The notes beneath the pieces were generated by a model. The model was not told the DNA's origin, searched no databases, and saw only the letters and a program-made list of their open reading frames with translations. This document shows, one piece after another, positions 34,220-43,069 of a stretch of DNA of 64,000 nt. How positions within the stretch are numbered: the stretch's first letter is position 1; every line of letters begins with the position of its first letter. Origin of the DNA: an uncultured Gammaproteobacteria bacterium (GTDB taxonomy: Bacteria; Pseudomonadota; Gammaproteobacteria; DRLM01); assembly GCA_947259075.1 (NCBI GenBank), contig CAMYKQ010000040.1:1-64000 (forward strand). The letters run 5' to 3'. The position numbers were made by a program, and so were the translations under genes.

Positions 34220-35017
34220 ATGGTCGACAAACACATGATGCACGGGTTTGGCCTGCGAGTGCTGTGGTGGTGCGCGGTGCCGTTGCTCGCGGGAATGCTG
34301 TTCGAGAGCGCTCAGGCCGCTGAATTTCCCGATACCGTGTCCCGCATCAAGGCCAGTGTGGTGGGCGTTGGCAGCTTGGAGCGGACCCGCCGGCCGCCGG
34401 CGCAGTTACTCGGTACCGGTTTCGTGGTGGGCGATGGCCGCCACATTTTGAGTAATGCCCATGTGGTGTCGGCGAGCCTGGATAAAAGCAAAAAAGAAAG
34501 CATCGTGGTGTTCGTGGGGTCGGGCGTGGAGCCCGAGGTGCGCTTGGCCACCAAGGTGGCGGAAGACCTCGAACATGATTTGGTTTTACTGAAAATTTCC
34601 GAAGCGCCATTGCCGTCGGTGAGCTTGGGCGATTCGGATGTGGTGCGCGAGGGCGAGATATATGCCTTCACCGGTTTTCCCATCGGCGCGGTGCTGGGTT
34701 TATATCCCGCTACCCATCGCGGCATGGTGGCGGCCATCACGCCCATGGCGGCGCCGCTCAATGCCGCCAAACAACTTACGCCGGCGCTTATGCGCCGCTT
34801 GCAGTCCAATTACACCGTGTTTCAACTGGATGCCACGGCGTATCCGGGTAATTCCGGTAGTCCGCTTTACGATATGTCCACCGGCGAGGTGCTGGGGGTT
34901 ATCAATAAGGTCTTCGTGCAGGAAAGTAAGGAGACCGTCTTGGAAAAGCCCAGCGGAATATCCTATGCCATACCTATTAATTACGCGAAGGCGCTGATGC
35001 GTGAGGCGGGATTGTAA
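34220..35017 (+). CDS. Trypsin-like serine protease, periplasmic
   Basis: A 265-residue exported protease of the trypsin/Deg superfamily without PDZ domains. An N-terminal hydrophobic stretch (VLWWCAVPLLAGMLF) ending near AQAAEFP is a signal peptide. The catalytic triad is His81 (LSNAHVV), Asp120 (LEHDLVLLKI) and Ser212 (YPGNSGSPLYD). Short length and lack of PDZ suggest a processing or regulatory protease rather than a DegP-type chaperone. ATG 34220 is chosen because AGAGG lies 10 bp upstream; ATG 34235 is an alternative, and the ORF-track start 34154 adds a non-signal tail. It is divergent from the VanZ-heparinase gene and monocistronic, ending before a GC-rich hairpin. Confidence 0.88.
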   Translation: MVDKHMMHGFGLRVLWWCAVPLLAGMLFESAQAAEFPDTVSRIKASVVGVGSLERTRRPPAQLLGTGFVVGDGRHILSNAHVVSASLDKSKKESIVVFVGSGVEPEVRLATKVAEDLEHDLVLLKISEAPLPSVSLGDSDVVREGEIYAFTGFPIGAVLGLYPATHRGMVAAITPMAAPLNAAKQLTPALMRRLQSNYTVFQLDATAYPGNSGSPLYDMSTGEVLGVINKVFVQESKETVLEKPSGISYAIPINYAKALMREAGL

Positions 35018-35040
35018 TGGGGTGTGGCGGGAAATAAAAA

Positions 35041-35076
35041 GGCGGCTTGCGCCGCCGTCGAAGTTCTTCTTTTTTG
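35041..35076 (+). terminator. Possible terminator of the protease gene
   Basis: GGCGGC at 35041-35046, loop TTGC, GCCGCC at 35051-35056, followed 12 bases later by a run of T at 35070-35075. The gap between stem and T run makes it weaker than a standard intrinsic terminator. Confidence 0.5.
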
Positions 35077-35087
35077 AGATTATTTAT

Positions 35088-35218
35088 TATAATTATACCC
35101 AACTGCTTTGAAGCGTCGCCGCGCGGTGAAGCGCGTTCCCCCGACTGCCAACCACTGAGACCCAGTGTGCATTTCATGAAGCACGGATCAGGCCAGTTTT
35201 GGCCTATAACTTTTTTTT
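35088..35218 (+). ncRNA. Candidate small RNA with own -10 and terminator
   Basis: A perfect TATAAT at 35088-35093 would start a transcript near 35100, and the intrinsic terminator at 35190-35218 would end it at about 119 nt. Inside are short self-complementary elements: CGCGC...GCGCG, CACTG...CAGTG and a GTGC/GCAC stem around TTCATGAA. The -35 region (TTCTTC) is poor, and no known sRNA family is recognised. It could instead be the 3' tail of the protease transcript. Confidence 0.3.
35190..35218 (+). terminator. Intrinsic terminator
   Basis: AGGCCA (35190-35195), loop GTTT, TGGCCT (35200-35205), then ATAAC and eight T residues at 35211-35218. It lies in the middle of the region between the protease and cytochrome c4 genes, and could end either the protease transcript or a small RNA. 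Confidence 0.7.
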
Positions 35219-35497
35219 CAATACCTTAGTGATTTCGAGGCGGGTGCGGCCTAGTTTGTTTGGCCAATTTGTAAAAAAAATCGACATGCGCTGCGCTATG
35301 GTAAGCGCGGTGGGATGGGGTCCTTGCCCTGATTGCGGTTGATGGCGCGGGATTTATGGTTACTGGGTGTTTGAGCGCGGAAGGCGTTTGGCCTAACTCA
35401 CTAAGCGAACGCGTCAAATTGAGCGATGAAGGCGAGGGCAATGCGGCGGCGATACGCGCGTGGCCGGGCCGGACGGGCCGGTAACCGGGGGTGCGGA

Positions 35498-35525
35498 TTG
35501 ACGCATCGCGTAGAGCCTGTAATAT
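35498..35525 (+). promoter_or_regulatory. Sigma-70-like promoter of cytochrome c4
   Basis: TTGACG at 35498-35503 and TAATAT at 35520-35525 with a 16-bp spacer. It precedes the cytochrome c4 start by about 80 bp, giving a short leader. No regulator site was recognised. Confidence 0.6.
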
Positions 35526-35603
35526 ACGATACTTCCTTACTTTCGCAGAATAATAACTGAGGCGGAGTGGGGTATAACCGATAGGCAGCGAGAGGGGTGG
35601 ACC

Positions 35604-36248
35604 ATGTGGAATAAGATGCAGATGTGGGGGGCGGTAGTGGCGATGGCGCTGGGCGCCTCGTTGGCTCAGGCAGCGGATTCCTTGCCGGGCGATCCCGCCG
35701 CGGGTGAGGCAAAGGCGGGTTTATGCGGTGGTTGCCACGGTTTTGACGGAAACAGCGAAGATGCCACGTTCCCGCGCTTGGCCGGACAGTATGCCAACTA
35801 CATCGCCAAGCAAATACAAGATTTCCAGCGCGGTTTGCGCACCAACAACGAAACCATGGCCGGGATGGCGGCGATGGTCGAGAGTGAGCAAGATGCCCGT
35901 GATATCGGTTCTTATTTCCAATCACAGAAAATGGCCAAATCGCCTTTGACGTCCGCCGACAAGAAGCTGGTGGAAAAGGGTGAAAAAATCTTTTATCAGG
36001 GTAACCCCAAAAGCAACGTCTATGCCTGTGTGAATTGCCATGGCGAGAGGGGTCGCGGCAAGGCACCAAATGTATCCGTGTTTCCGGTGATCGGCGGTCA
36101 GCACCGCGATTATTTAGTCAAGCAGCTCAATAATTTCCGGGCAGGCGAGCGCAGTAATGACCCGGCCGGCATGATGACTGATATCGCTAAAAATATGACT
36201 GAAGAGGAATTGCAGGCGGTGACGGCGTATTTGGCCAGCTTGCTGTAA
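35604..36248 (+). CDS. Diheme cytochrome c4
   Basis: A 214-residue exported cytochrome with a signal peptide (AVVAMALGASLAQA). Two c-type domains each carry a CxxCH heme motif: CGGCH at 41-45 and CVNCH at 142-146. Each half ends in the family pattern, with distal Met ligands in ETMAGMAAM and DPAGMMTDI. Cytochrome c4 shuttles electrons in the periplasm, usually to cytochrome c oxidases. Start ATG 35604 has a good GAGAGGGG ribosome site. It stands alone with its own promoter and a strong terminator. Confidence 0.95.
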   Translation: MWNKMQMWGAVVAMALGASLAQAADSLPGDPAAGEAKAGLCGGCHGFDGNSEDATFPRLAGQYANYIAKQIQDFQRGLRTNNETMAGMAAMVESEQDARDIGSYFQSQKMAKSPLTSADKKLVEKGEKIFYQGNPKSNVYACVNCHGERGRGKAPNVSVFPVIGGQHRDYLVKQLNNFRAGERSNDPAGMMTDIAKNMTEEELQAVTAYLASLL

Positions 36249-36279
36249 ATCCTAAACGGGCCGTAGATTTCGTGGAGAA

Positions 36280-36306
36280 GGGCGGACAGGGTGTCCGCCC
36301 TTTTTT
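36280..36306 (+). terminator. Intrinsic terminator of cytochrome c4
   Basis: GGGCGGACA (36280-36288) pairs with TGTCCGCCC (36292-36300), loop of three bases, followed by six T residues. It sits between the convergent cytochrome and ABC ATPase genes and is oriented for the plus strand. Confidence 0.9.
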
Positions 36307-36320
36307 ATTCTCGTCCGGGT

Positions 36321-37367
36321 TCAGCGGCGCGGAAAGGCCACCAAGTGTTGTGCGTCGATGCGGATGCCCGCCTCATGGCCTTCGGCGTAATCGAAGTGGC
36401 TGGGAAACAGTGAGAGCACCGTGGTGCCGGTGGGCAGGCGCATGGTGTAAAGAATCTCGGCACCCTTGAAAGTCTTGCTAAGGATATGGCCGCGCAAGGC
36501 GCTGTCCGGGTCGTGGATCACGTCATCGGGGCGCAATAGCACGTCCACCGCGGTGCCCGGCGGCCACAGATAGGCGCGGTCGCCGGGGATGATGCCGACC
36601 TCGGTTTCTATGCTGTCGGCGGTGCGTACCGTGCCCGGCAGAAACACGCCTTGGCCGACGAAGTTGGCGACGAAGCGGTCGAGCGGTTCGTGATAAATAT
36701 TGCTGGGCGTGTCCCACTGCACGATCTGCCCGGCGCGCATGATGCCCACCATATCGCCCAAGGCGAAGGCCTCTTGTTGATCGTGCGTGACCAGCAGCGC
36801 GGCGATGCCTTGGTCCTTGAGGATGGCGCGCACCTCGCTACCCAAGCGTTCGCGCAGGTCCACATCCAAATTGGAGAAAGGCTCGTCCATGAGGATCAGC
36901 TCCGGCCGCGCCGCCAAGGCGCGGGCCAGGGCCACGCGTTGTTGCTGACCGCCCGATAACTCGTGCGGATAGCGATCGCTATAGCCTTCCAGTCCCACTA
37001 CTTTGAGCAAACGCTCCGCGGTTTCATTGCGCGCGGCGCGCGACATATCCCGTAAGCCGAAACAAATATTGCGCGTCACATCCAAGTGGGGGAAGAGGGC
37101 GTAGTCTTGAAACACCATGCCCAAGCGGCGTTTTTCCGGGGCGAGGGTATAACCGGCGCGCGAGGCGGTGACGCCGCGCAAGAGAATCTCGCCTTGGCTC
37201 ACCGCTTCGAAGCCGGCGATGGCGCGCAGCACGGTGGTCTTGCCGCAGCCGCTGGGGCCGAGCAGGCAGGCGATACTGCCTTTGTTGATGTGCAGCGAGA
37301 GCGCGCGGACGACGGGGTTATCGTCGTAGCGGCATTCGATGTCTTTAATTTCCAGCAGTGCGTTCAC
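36321..37367 (-). CDS. Iron(III)-type ABC transporter ATPase (FbpC-like), orphan
   Basis: A 348-residue ATPase of the CUT1/FbpC type. Motifs in order: Walker A GPSGCGKTTVL, Q-loop FQDYALF, signature [15 protein letters not shown], Walker B LILMDEPFSNLD, switch VTHDQQEAF, then a C-terminal TOBE-like region from about 240. FbpC-type proteins drive Fe3+ or similar uptake with a binding protein and a permease, but neither is encoded next to this gene. It lies downstream of argF in the same direction with 148 bp between, so it probably has its own promoter. Specificity for iron is an assignment from similarity only. Confidence 0.85.
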   Translation of the reverse strand: MNALLEIKDIECRYDDNPVVRALSLHINKGSIACLLGPSGCGKTTVLRAIAGFEAVSQGEILLRGVTASRAGYTLAPEKRRLGMVFQDYALFPHLDVTRNICFGLRDMSRAARNETAERLLKVVGLEGYSDRYPHELSGGQQQRVALARALAARPELILMDEPFSNLDVDLRERLGSEVRAILKDQGIAALLVTHDQQEAFALGDMVGIMRAGQIVQWDTPSNIYHEPLDRFVANFVGQGVFLPGTVRTADSIETEVGIIPGDRAYLWPPGTAVDVLLRPDDVIHDPDSALRGHILSKTFKGAEILYTMRLPTGTTVLSLFPSHFDYAEGHEAGIRIDAQHLVAFPRR

Positions 37368-37515
37368 GGCGATGATTCTGCTTCAATCCGAGGCCACACG
37401 ATAGTGGCAAAGCCTGGCGCTGTCCAATGCCCGGATGTGGTTTGATGCTGAGAGTGATGCGTGGGCCGGCGTTTGATATCGGGGCCGTGAACAAGGGGCG
37501 CGCGGCGGCCACGGC

Positions 37516-38421
37516 TCAGGCCTTGAGCAATAATTCCAGCAGCGCCTTTTGCGAATGCAGGCGGTTTTCCGCCTCGTCCCATACCACGCTACGCGGACCT
37601 TCGATGACCTCATTGCTCACCTCTTCGCCGCGATGCGCGGGCAGGCAGTGCATGAACAGCGCGTCGGCCTTGGCCGCGGCCATCACCGCCGCCGTCACTT
37701 GATAGGGGCCGAAGGCCACGCGGCGCATCTGCTCTTCTTCTTCTTGGCCCATGCTCGCCCAGACATCCGTGACCACTAAATCCGCGCCGCGCGCGGCGGC
37801 CAGCGGATCGTGGCTGAGGCTGACGCAGTCTCCCGCGGCGTGGACGATGTCCGGATCGGGGGCGTAGCCGTCGGGGCAGGCGATGCGCAGTTTGAAATCG
37901 AGCAATTGCGCGGCGTGAATATACGAATGGCACATATTATTGCCGTCGCCGAGCCACGCCACGGTTTTGCCGCGGATATCGCCGCGGTGTTCGAAATAGG
38001 TCTGCATATCCGCCAGTAATTGGCAGGGGTGTTCGCGGTCGGTGAGAGCATTGATCACCGGCACGCGCGCGTGCGCGGCGAAGAGTTCCAGCTTGCTGTG
38101 TTCATAGGTGCGGATGGTGATGATGTCCACCATGCGCGACAGCACCCGCGCGGTGTCCTCGATGGGTTCGCCGCGGCCGAGCTGGGTATCACGCGGCGAG
38201 AGAAAAATGGCGTTGCCGCCGCACTGATACATCGCGGCCTCGAAGGCGACGCGGGTGCGGGTGGAGGATTTCTCGAAGATCATGCCCAGCACTTTGTGGC
38301 TGAGCGTGTCGTGGCTCAGGCCGCGCGCGCGCTCCTCACGCAGCTGCGAGGCGCGGGCGATGAGGGCGCGGAATTCCGCGCCGGACAAATCCAATAAAGA
38401 AAGAAAATGACGGACGGCCAT
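37516..38421 (-). CDS. argF: Ornithine carbamoyltransferase
   Basis: Catalyses carbamoyl phosphate plus ornithine to citrulline in arginine synthesis. The 301-residue length is normal. Motifs: carbamoyl-phosphate site [10 protein letters not shown], the HPCQLLADM segment, and the ornithine-site [10 protein letters not shown] near the C-terminus. It follows argD in the same direction after 9 bp, so the two arginine genes form an operon. No ArgR-like operator was identified. Confidence 0.96.
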   Translation of the reverse strand: MAVRHFLSLLDLSGAEFRALIARASQLREERARGLSHDTLSHKVLGMIFEKSSTRTRVAFEAAMYQCGGNAIFLSPRDTQLGRGEPIEDTARVLSRMVDIITIRTYEHSKLELFAAHARVPVINALTDREHPCQLLADMQTYFEHRGDIRGKTVAWLGDGNNMCHSYIHAAQLLDFKLRIACPDGYAPDPDIVHAAGDCVSLSHDPLAAARGADLVVTDVWASMGQEEEEQMRRVAFGPYQVTAAVMAAAKADALFMHCLPAHRGEEVSNEVIEGPRSVVWDEAENRLHSQKALLELLLKA

Positions 38422-38430
38422 GGCGACGCC

Positions 38431-39615
38431 TCAGGCCTGTTCGGCGCGGGCGAAGTCGGTCACCAGCTCCGCCACGGTCTCGGCGATCCGGTCCGCCTCC
38501 GCGTCGCTGAGTATCAGCGGCGGCAATAGCCGCACCACCCGCTCGGCGGTGACATTGATGAGCAGGCCGCGTTCCAGCGCCTTGCCCACCAGCTCGCCGC
38601 AAGGGCGGTCGAGTTCGATGCCTATCATCAGGCCGCGGCCGCGGATGCCGCTGGTGAGTTTGCATTCGGCGCCGTCGCACTGCGTGAGGCGCGCGCGCAG
38701 GGCCGTGACCATGCGTTCGCCGAGTTCGGCCGCGCGGGCGATGAGCTGATTTTTCTCCAGCGTAGCGATCACCGCCAGCGCCGCGCTGCAGGCCAGCGGA
38801 TTGCCGCCGAAGGTGGAGGCGTGATTACCCGGTTTGAAGATGTCCGCCGCCGCGCCGCGCGCGAGGCAGGCGCCGATGGGCACGCCGTTGGCGAGGCCCT
38901 TGGCGAGGGTGATGACGTCGGGTGTCACGCTGCTGTGCTGAAAGCCGAACCAGCGGCCGGTACGGCCCATGCCGGTCTGCACCTCGTCGAGCATCATCAG
39001 CCAGCCTTGCTGGTCGCACAGTGCGCGCACGCCGGCGAGGTAATCGTCATCGGGGATGACCACGCCGCCTTCGCCTTGCACGGGTTCCAGCAACACCGCG
39101 ACCACGCCGCTGCTGTTTTTAGCGATATTGTGCAGCGCTTCGAGGTCGTTGTAGGCGACGCGGAGAAAGCCGCGCACCAGCGGTTCGAAACCGGCTTGCA
39201 CCTTGCGGCTGCCGGTGGCGCTCAAGGTGGCGAGGGTGCGGCCGTGAAAGCTGCCTTCGGCCACCACCACCGTGGGCAGGCTGATGTCTTTATTATGGCC
39301 GTAGAGCCGCGCGAGTTTGATCGCGGCCTCGTTGGCCTCGGCGCCGGAGTTGCAGAAAAAGGCTTTGTCCATGCCGGCGAGGCGGGTGAGCTGTTCGCCC
39401 AATTGCTGCTGTTTGGCGATGCCGTACAAGTTGGAGGTGTGAACCAGGGTGCGCGCTTGCGCGCAAATGGCGTCGGCCACCGCCGGGTGGGCGTGGCCCA
39501 GGCCGCACACGGCGACGCCGCTGATCGCGTCCAGATACTGTTTGCCCGCGTTATCCCACAGCCACGCCCCTGCGCCGCGCTCGAAAGTGACCGGCAGGCG
39601 GGAGTAGGTTGACAT
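38431..39615 (-). CDS. argD: Acetylornithine aminotransferase
   Basis: A class III PLP-dependent transaminase acting on N-acetylornithine in arginine synthesis. Visible motifs: FFCNSGAEANEAAIKLAR, EGSFHGRTLATLSATG, the Asp of MMLDEVQTGMGRTG, and the PLP lysine in TLAKGLANGVPIGA. ATG 39615 (MSTYSRLP) is chosen because GAGG lies five bases upstream, giving 394 residues; ATG 39630 and the track start at 39672 are less supported. It is transcribed away from phoB with 268 bp between. Confidence 0.95.
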   Translation of the reverse strand: MSTYSRLPVTFERGAGAWLWDNAGKQYLDAISGVAVCGLGHAHPAVADAICAQARTLVHTSNLYGIAKQQQLGEQLTRLAGMDKAFFCNSGAEANEAAIKLARLYGHNKDISLPTVVVAEGSFHGRTLATLSATGSRKVQAGFEPLVRGFLRVAYNDLEALHNIAKNSSGVVAVLLEPVQGEGGVVIPDDDYLAGVRALCDQQGWLMMLDEVQTGMGRTGRWFGFQHSSVTPDVITLAKGLANGVPIGACLARGAAADIFKPGNHASTFGGNPLACSAALAVIATLEKNQLIARAAELGERMVTALRARLTQCDGAECKLTSGIRGRGLMIGIELDRPCGELVGKALERGLLINVTAERVVRLLPPLILSDAEADRIAETVAELVTDFARAEQA

Positions 39616-39819
39616 CAATGCCTCGGTCATCGTCTTGTCACCATCCACCATAAAGCAAAAAAGCAGCCCCATGGGAGGCCGCCGCTAGACCAAAGGCGCA
39701 ATGTTACAACCTCTTTTTATGCCTGGCAAATGTCCGTGTGCCACCCGGGCGGCGCGGGTCTTGCGGGCCACGGCCGCCGCCGGGCTTGCCGCTGGCGCTA
39801 AACCCCGGTTATATAAAAC

Positions 39820-39853
39820 GTGTCACATCCCTGTAATATTTTTCCTGTAATTA
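39820..39853 (+). promoter_or_regulatory. Pho box and -10 of phoB
   Basis: Two 7-mers in 11-bp register, GTGTCAC-ATCC-CTGTAAT (39820-39837), then exactly 10 bases and TAATTA at 39848-39853. A third CTGTAAT overlaps at 39845. The site implies autoregulation of phoB by phosphorylated PhoB. Confidence 0.7.
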
Positions 39854-39883
39854 AGAGCGGGTTTTTTTAAAGGGCTTGGAGCC

Positions 39884-40573
39884 ATGACGGTCACTATTTT
39901 GTGCGTTGAAGATGAGGCGGCGATCCAGCAGCTCATGGACTTGGCCTTGCGCCGGGCTGGATTCGACGTGGCGCTGGCCGCCGATGTGACGCAGGCCCGG
40001 GCCGCCATCGCCAGCCGCCGTCCGGATTTGATCCTTTTGGATTGGATGTTGCCGCAAGTGAGCGGTCTGGAATTCGCGCGGCAGTTGAAGCAGGACGGCG
40101 AGACCCGCGATGTGCCTATCATCATGGTCACCGCCTGCGGTGAAGAGTCCGACAAAATTCGTGGCCTCGACAGCGGCGCGGATGATTACGTGACCAAGCC
40201 CTTCTCGCCGCGAGAGCTGGTGGCGCGCATCAACGCGGTGTTGCGCCGCGCCGCGCCGCATGCGGCGGAGGAGGTGATGGAGGTGCAGGGTTTGCGCCTG
40301 GACGCCTCCAGTCATCGCATCACCGCCGGCGGCGATGAATTGAATATGGGCCCCACCGAATTCCGCTTGCTGCATTTTTTCATGAGTCACGCGGAACGGG
40401 TGTACAGCCGCGGCCAATTGCTGGATCGCGTGTGGGGCGGTGATGTCTACGTCGAAGAACGTACCGTGGACGTGCATATCCGCAGATTGAGGAAGGCCTT
40501 GTCCTTGCACGGGCACGACCGTTTCATCCAGACTGTGCGCGGAGCGGGCTATCGCTTTTCAACGCAGGGGTAG
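39884..40573 (+). CDS. phoB: Phosphate regulon response regulator PhoB
   Basis: An OmpR-family response regulator of 229 residues. The receiver has the acidic pocket [10 protein letters not shown], the phospho-acceptor Asp in [13 protein letters not shown] and the Lys in [11 protein letters not shown]. The C-terminal winged helix includes LTP-like [25 protein letters not shown] and [14 protein letters not shown], typical of PhoB. It should activate pstS, pstC and itself under low phosphate through the Pho boxes seen here. phoR follows after a 3-bp gap. Confidence 0.95.
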   Translation: MTVTILCVEDEAAIQQLMDLALRRAGFDVALAADVTQARAAIASRRPDLILLDWMLPQVSGLEFARQLKQDGETRDVPIIMVTACGEESDKIRGLDSGADDYVTKPFSPRELVARINAVLRRAAPHAAEEVMEVQGLRLDASSHRITAGGDELNMGPTEFRLLHFFMSHAERVYSRGQLLDRVWGGDVYVEERTVDVHIRRLRKALSLHGHDRFIQTVRGAGYRFSTQG

Positions 40574-40576
40574 GGA

Positions 40577-41869
40577 GTGACGGATTCGTGGTGGCCGGAA
40601 ATCGGGCGCATGGCCGGTTTGATCGTCGCGGCATTATTGCTGGGATGGTTGAGCGGGCATGTGCTGTTTTTTCTGTGGCTGTTCACTACCGGCTATCTCA
40701 TCGCGCATTTGCTGCGGATACGGCGTTTGGAGCGGTGGCTGAGCAGCGGCGCCGGGCCGCCGCCGCACGGCGGCAGTGGCGTATGGGGCGAGGTGTTTTA
40801 TCAATTGCAGCGCATGCGGCAGCATCATTGGCGCCGCAAGCGTACCGTCACGCAATACCTGCAACGTTTCCGCGAATTGACCGCGGCCATGCCCGACGCC
40901 ACCGTGGTGTTGCGCACCGGCGGGGAGATCGAGTGGTTCAACGAGGCGGCGGGGCGTATGCTCGGCCTGCGTTCGCCGCATGACATCGGTCAGCGCATCG
41001 CGAATTTGGTGCGCCACCCCGTTTTCATCGAACACCTGCGGGCGCGGCATTTCACCGATCCCGTCGAGTTTCCTTCACCGGTGAACCTTGATTTGGTGTT
41101 ATCCGTAAGCGTCGTCCCCTACGGTCAGGAGCAATTGCTGCTGGTGGCGCGCGACGTCACCCGCCTGCATCGGCTGGAACGCACCCGCCGTGATTTCGTC
41201 GCCAATGTCTCCCATGAATTGCGCACGCCGTTGACGGTGCTGCGCGGCTTTGTCGAGATGCTGGAGGATGGCCGCGAAAATTTGACGGACGAGGAGCGCC
41301 GTTCGCTGAATTTGATGGATGAGCAGGCCAAACGGATGGAGCGCATCGTCAATGATCTGCTGCTGCTGTCACGTTTGGAAACCGATGAGCGTCCGCCGCG
41401 GCGCGGGCCGGTGGCGGTGCCCGCGTTGCTGGAGCTGCTCAATAGCGAGGCGCGGGCCATGAGCGGGACTAGGCACAATATCAAGTTTGAAGTGGATGCG
41501 GCCTTGAGTTTGCGTGGCGGCGAGGATGAGTTGCGCAGCGCCTTCACCAATTTGGTGAGCAACGCGGTGCGCTACACGCCGGAGGGCGGCAATATTCGCA
41601 TCCGGTGGTACGCCGATGCGCAGGGCGCGTATTTTCAAGTGCGCGATACCGGCATGGGCATCGCGGCGCATCATATCCCGCGTCTCACCGAGCGCTTCTA
41701 TCGAGTTGATGTCGCGCGTTCGCGGCAGACCGGCGGCACCGGACTGGGTCTGGCCATCGTCAAACATGTGCTGGAACGCCATGAGGCGCAGCTGCATGTA
41801 GAGAGTACGGTGGGGCGCGGCAGCGTGTTTACCTGTCATTTTCCCGTGAGCTTGGTGGTGCGTGCCTGA
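40577..41869 (+). CDS. phoR: Phosphate regulon sensor kinase PhoR
   Basis: A 430-residue inner-membrane histidine kinase. Two N-terminal membrane segments (about 12-47) have almost no periplasmic loop, as in PhoR. A PAS-like region contains FNEAAGRMLGL. The phospho-accepting His is in FVANVSHELRTPLTVLRGF, and the ATPase domain has LVSNAVRYTPEGG, RDTGMGIAAHH and TGLGLAIVKH. PhoR senses phosphate status through PstSCAB and PhoU rather than directly. It uses a GTG start at 40577, just after the phoB stop. Confidence 0.94.
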   Translation: MTDSWWPEIGRMAGLIVAALLLGWLSGHVLFFLWLFTTGYLIAHLLRIRRLERWLSSGAGPPPHGGSGVWGEVFYQLQRMRQHHWRRKRTVTQYLQRFRELTAAMPDATVVLRTGGEIEWFNEAAGRMLGLRSPHDIGQRIANLVRHPVFIEHLRARHFTDPVEFPSPVNLDLVLSVSVVPYGQEQLLLVARDVTRLHRLERTRRDFVANVSHELRTPLTVLRGFVEMLEDGRENLTDEERRSLNLMDEQAKRMERIVNDLLLLSRLETDERPPRRGPVAVPALLELLNSEARAMSGTRHNIKFEVDAALSLRGGEDELRSAFTNLVSNAVRYTPEGGNIRIRWYADAQGAYFQVRDTGMGIAAHHIPRLTERFYRVDVARSRQTGGTGLGLAIVKHVLERHEAQLHVESTVGRGSVFTCHFPVSLVVRA

Positions 41870-41873
41870 GGCC

Positions 41874-41907
41874 TTGTCATATGAATGTCATACATCCCGC
41901 CTACACT
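41874..41907 (+). promoter_or_regulatory. Pho box and -10 of pstS
   Basis: TTGTCAT-ATGA-ATGTCAT (41874-41891) in 11-bp register, then 10 bases and TACACT at 41902-41907. The ATG at 41885 listed as an ORF start lies inside this box, so it is not the pstS start. Confidence 0.8.
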
Positions 41908-41995
41908 GGGGGCCATGCCGGAGTTGGGTCCGGCGAATTGGGTCTATCCGGATGAGCCGGTGGACCATGAATCACGGCAGGTGAGGAGTGAAAAT

Positions 41996-42967
41996 ATGCG
42001 TTTACTTAAATTAGTGACAGTCATGGGTGTCGTGGCCGCGACAGCGGTTTCCTTCACCGCCTCGGCGGCGGGCGTGGATGCGGCCTTGCCGGAATATAAG
42101 CGCGCCAGCGGGGTGTCGGGTAACCTCTCCAGCGTCGGCTCCGATACCTTGGCCAATTTGATGACGCTGTGGTCGGAAGAATTCAAGCGCGAATATCCCA
42201 ATGTCAACTTGCAGATTCAAGCGGCGGGTTCTTCCACCGCGCCGCCGGCCTTGACCGAAGGCACATCCAATCTCGGTCCGATGAGCCGCGCGATGAAGAG
42301 CAACGAGATCGAGGCCTTCGAAAAGAAATACGGCTACAAGCCCACGGCGGTGCGTGTCGCCATCGATGCCTTGGCGGTCTACGTCAACAAAGATAACCCG
42401 ATCGAAGGTATGAGCCTGCAACAAGTCGACGCGGTGTTTTCCAGCACGCGCAAATGCGGCACTGCCGAGGATATCAACCGCTGGGGTCAGCTTGGCCTCA
42501 CCGGCGCGTGGAAGACCCGCGACATGCAGTTGTTCGGCCGTAATTCGGTGTCCGGCACCTACGGCTATTTCAAAGACCATGCCTTGTGCAAAGGTGACTT
42601 CAAGTCCGGCGTGAACGAGCAGCCGGGTTCGGCCTCGGTGGTGCAGTCGGTCACCGCCTCGGTCAACGCCATCGGTTACTCGGGCATAGGCTATAAAACC
42701 TCCGGGGTGAAGACGGTGGCCTTGTCCAAGAAAGACGGCGAACCCTTCATCGCAGCGAGCGACGAGAATGTCTTGTCCGGAAAATATCCCTTGGCGCGCT
42801 TCCTCTATGTCTACGTCAACAAGCACCCCAACAAACCGCTGCCGCCGCTGGAGCTGGAATTCATCAAAATGGTGTTGTCGAAGAGCGGTCAGGAGGTCGT
42901 GGTTAAGGACGGTTACATCTCCATGCCCGCCAAGATCGCCAATGAAGAGTTGGCCAAGTTGCAATAA
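41996..42967 (+). CDS. pstS: Phosphate ABC transporter substrate-binding protein PstS
   Basis: A 323-residue periplasmic phosphate-binding protein. The signal peptide is about residues 1-24 ([18 protein letters not shown]). The mature part has [15 protein letters not shown] and [24 protein letters not shown], the Ser/Gly/Thr loops that hold phosphate in this family, and [19 protein letters not shown]. It feeds the PstCA permease and PstB ATPase. ATG 41996 is supported by GAGGAG seven bases upstream. The gene is preceded by a Pho box and followed by a strong terminator, so it can be expressed apart from pstCAB. Confidence 0.95.
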   Translation: MRLLKLVTVMGVVAATAVSFTASAAGVDAALPEYKRASGVSGNLSSVGSDTLANLMTLWSEEFKREYPNVNLQIQAAGSSTAPPALTEGTSNLGPMSRAMKSNEIEAFEKKYGYKPTAVRVAIDALAVYVNKDNPIEGMSLQQVDAVFSSTRKCGTAEDINRWGQLGLTGAWKTRDMQLFGRNSVSGTYGYFKDHALCKGDFKSGVNEQPGSASVVQSVTASVNAIGYSGIGYKTSGVKTVALSKKDGEPFIAASDENVLSGKYPLARFLYVYVNKHPNKPLPPLELEFIKMVLSKSGQEVVVKDGYISMPAKIANEELAKLQ

Positions 42968-42995
42968 GCCCGCTTGATTTTCACTGTGACTATCA

Positions 42996-43024
42996 ACGTC
43001 CCGCTTCGGCGGGACGTTTTTTTT
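42996..43024 (+). terminator. Intrinsic terminator of pstS
   Basis: ACGTCCCGC (42996-43004), loop TTCG, GCGGGACGT (43009-43017), followed by a run of T to 43024. A nine-base stem with a UUCG tetraloop and eight T residues is a very strong signal. Confidence 0.93.
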
Positions 43025-43069
43025 ATGGGTTTGTTGGCGTGGTGACGTAAACAGCAAGGCCGCGAAGAA

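Larger units (their letters stand above)
35018..35603. other. 586-base intergenic region with hairpins and two promoter-like sites
   Basis: The region contains, in order, a GC hairpin just after the protease gene, a perfect TATAAT, several short hairpins ending in a terminator at 35190-35218, and a second promoter before cytochrome c4. No ORF in it has coding character. The AT-rich 35060-35100 stretch is distinct from the rest of the window. Confidence 0.6.

Noticed and set aside
41885-41995. Upstream ATG for pstS given by the ORF track
   Set aside because: It lies within the Pho box; the ATG at 41996 has a strong ribosome site and a signal peptide.
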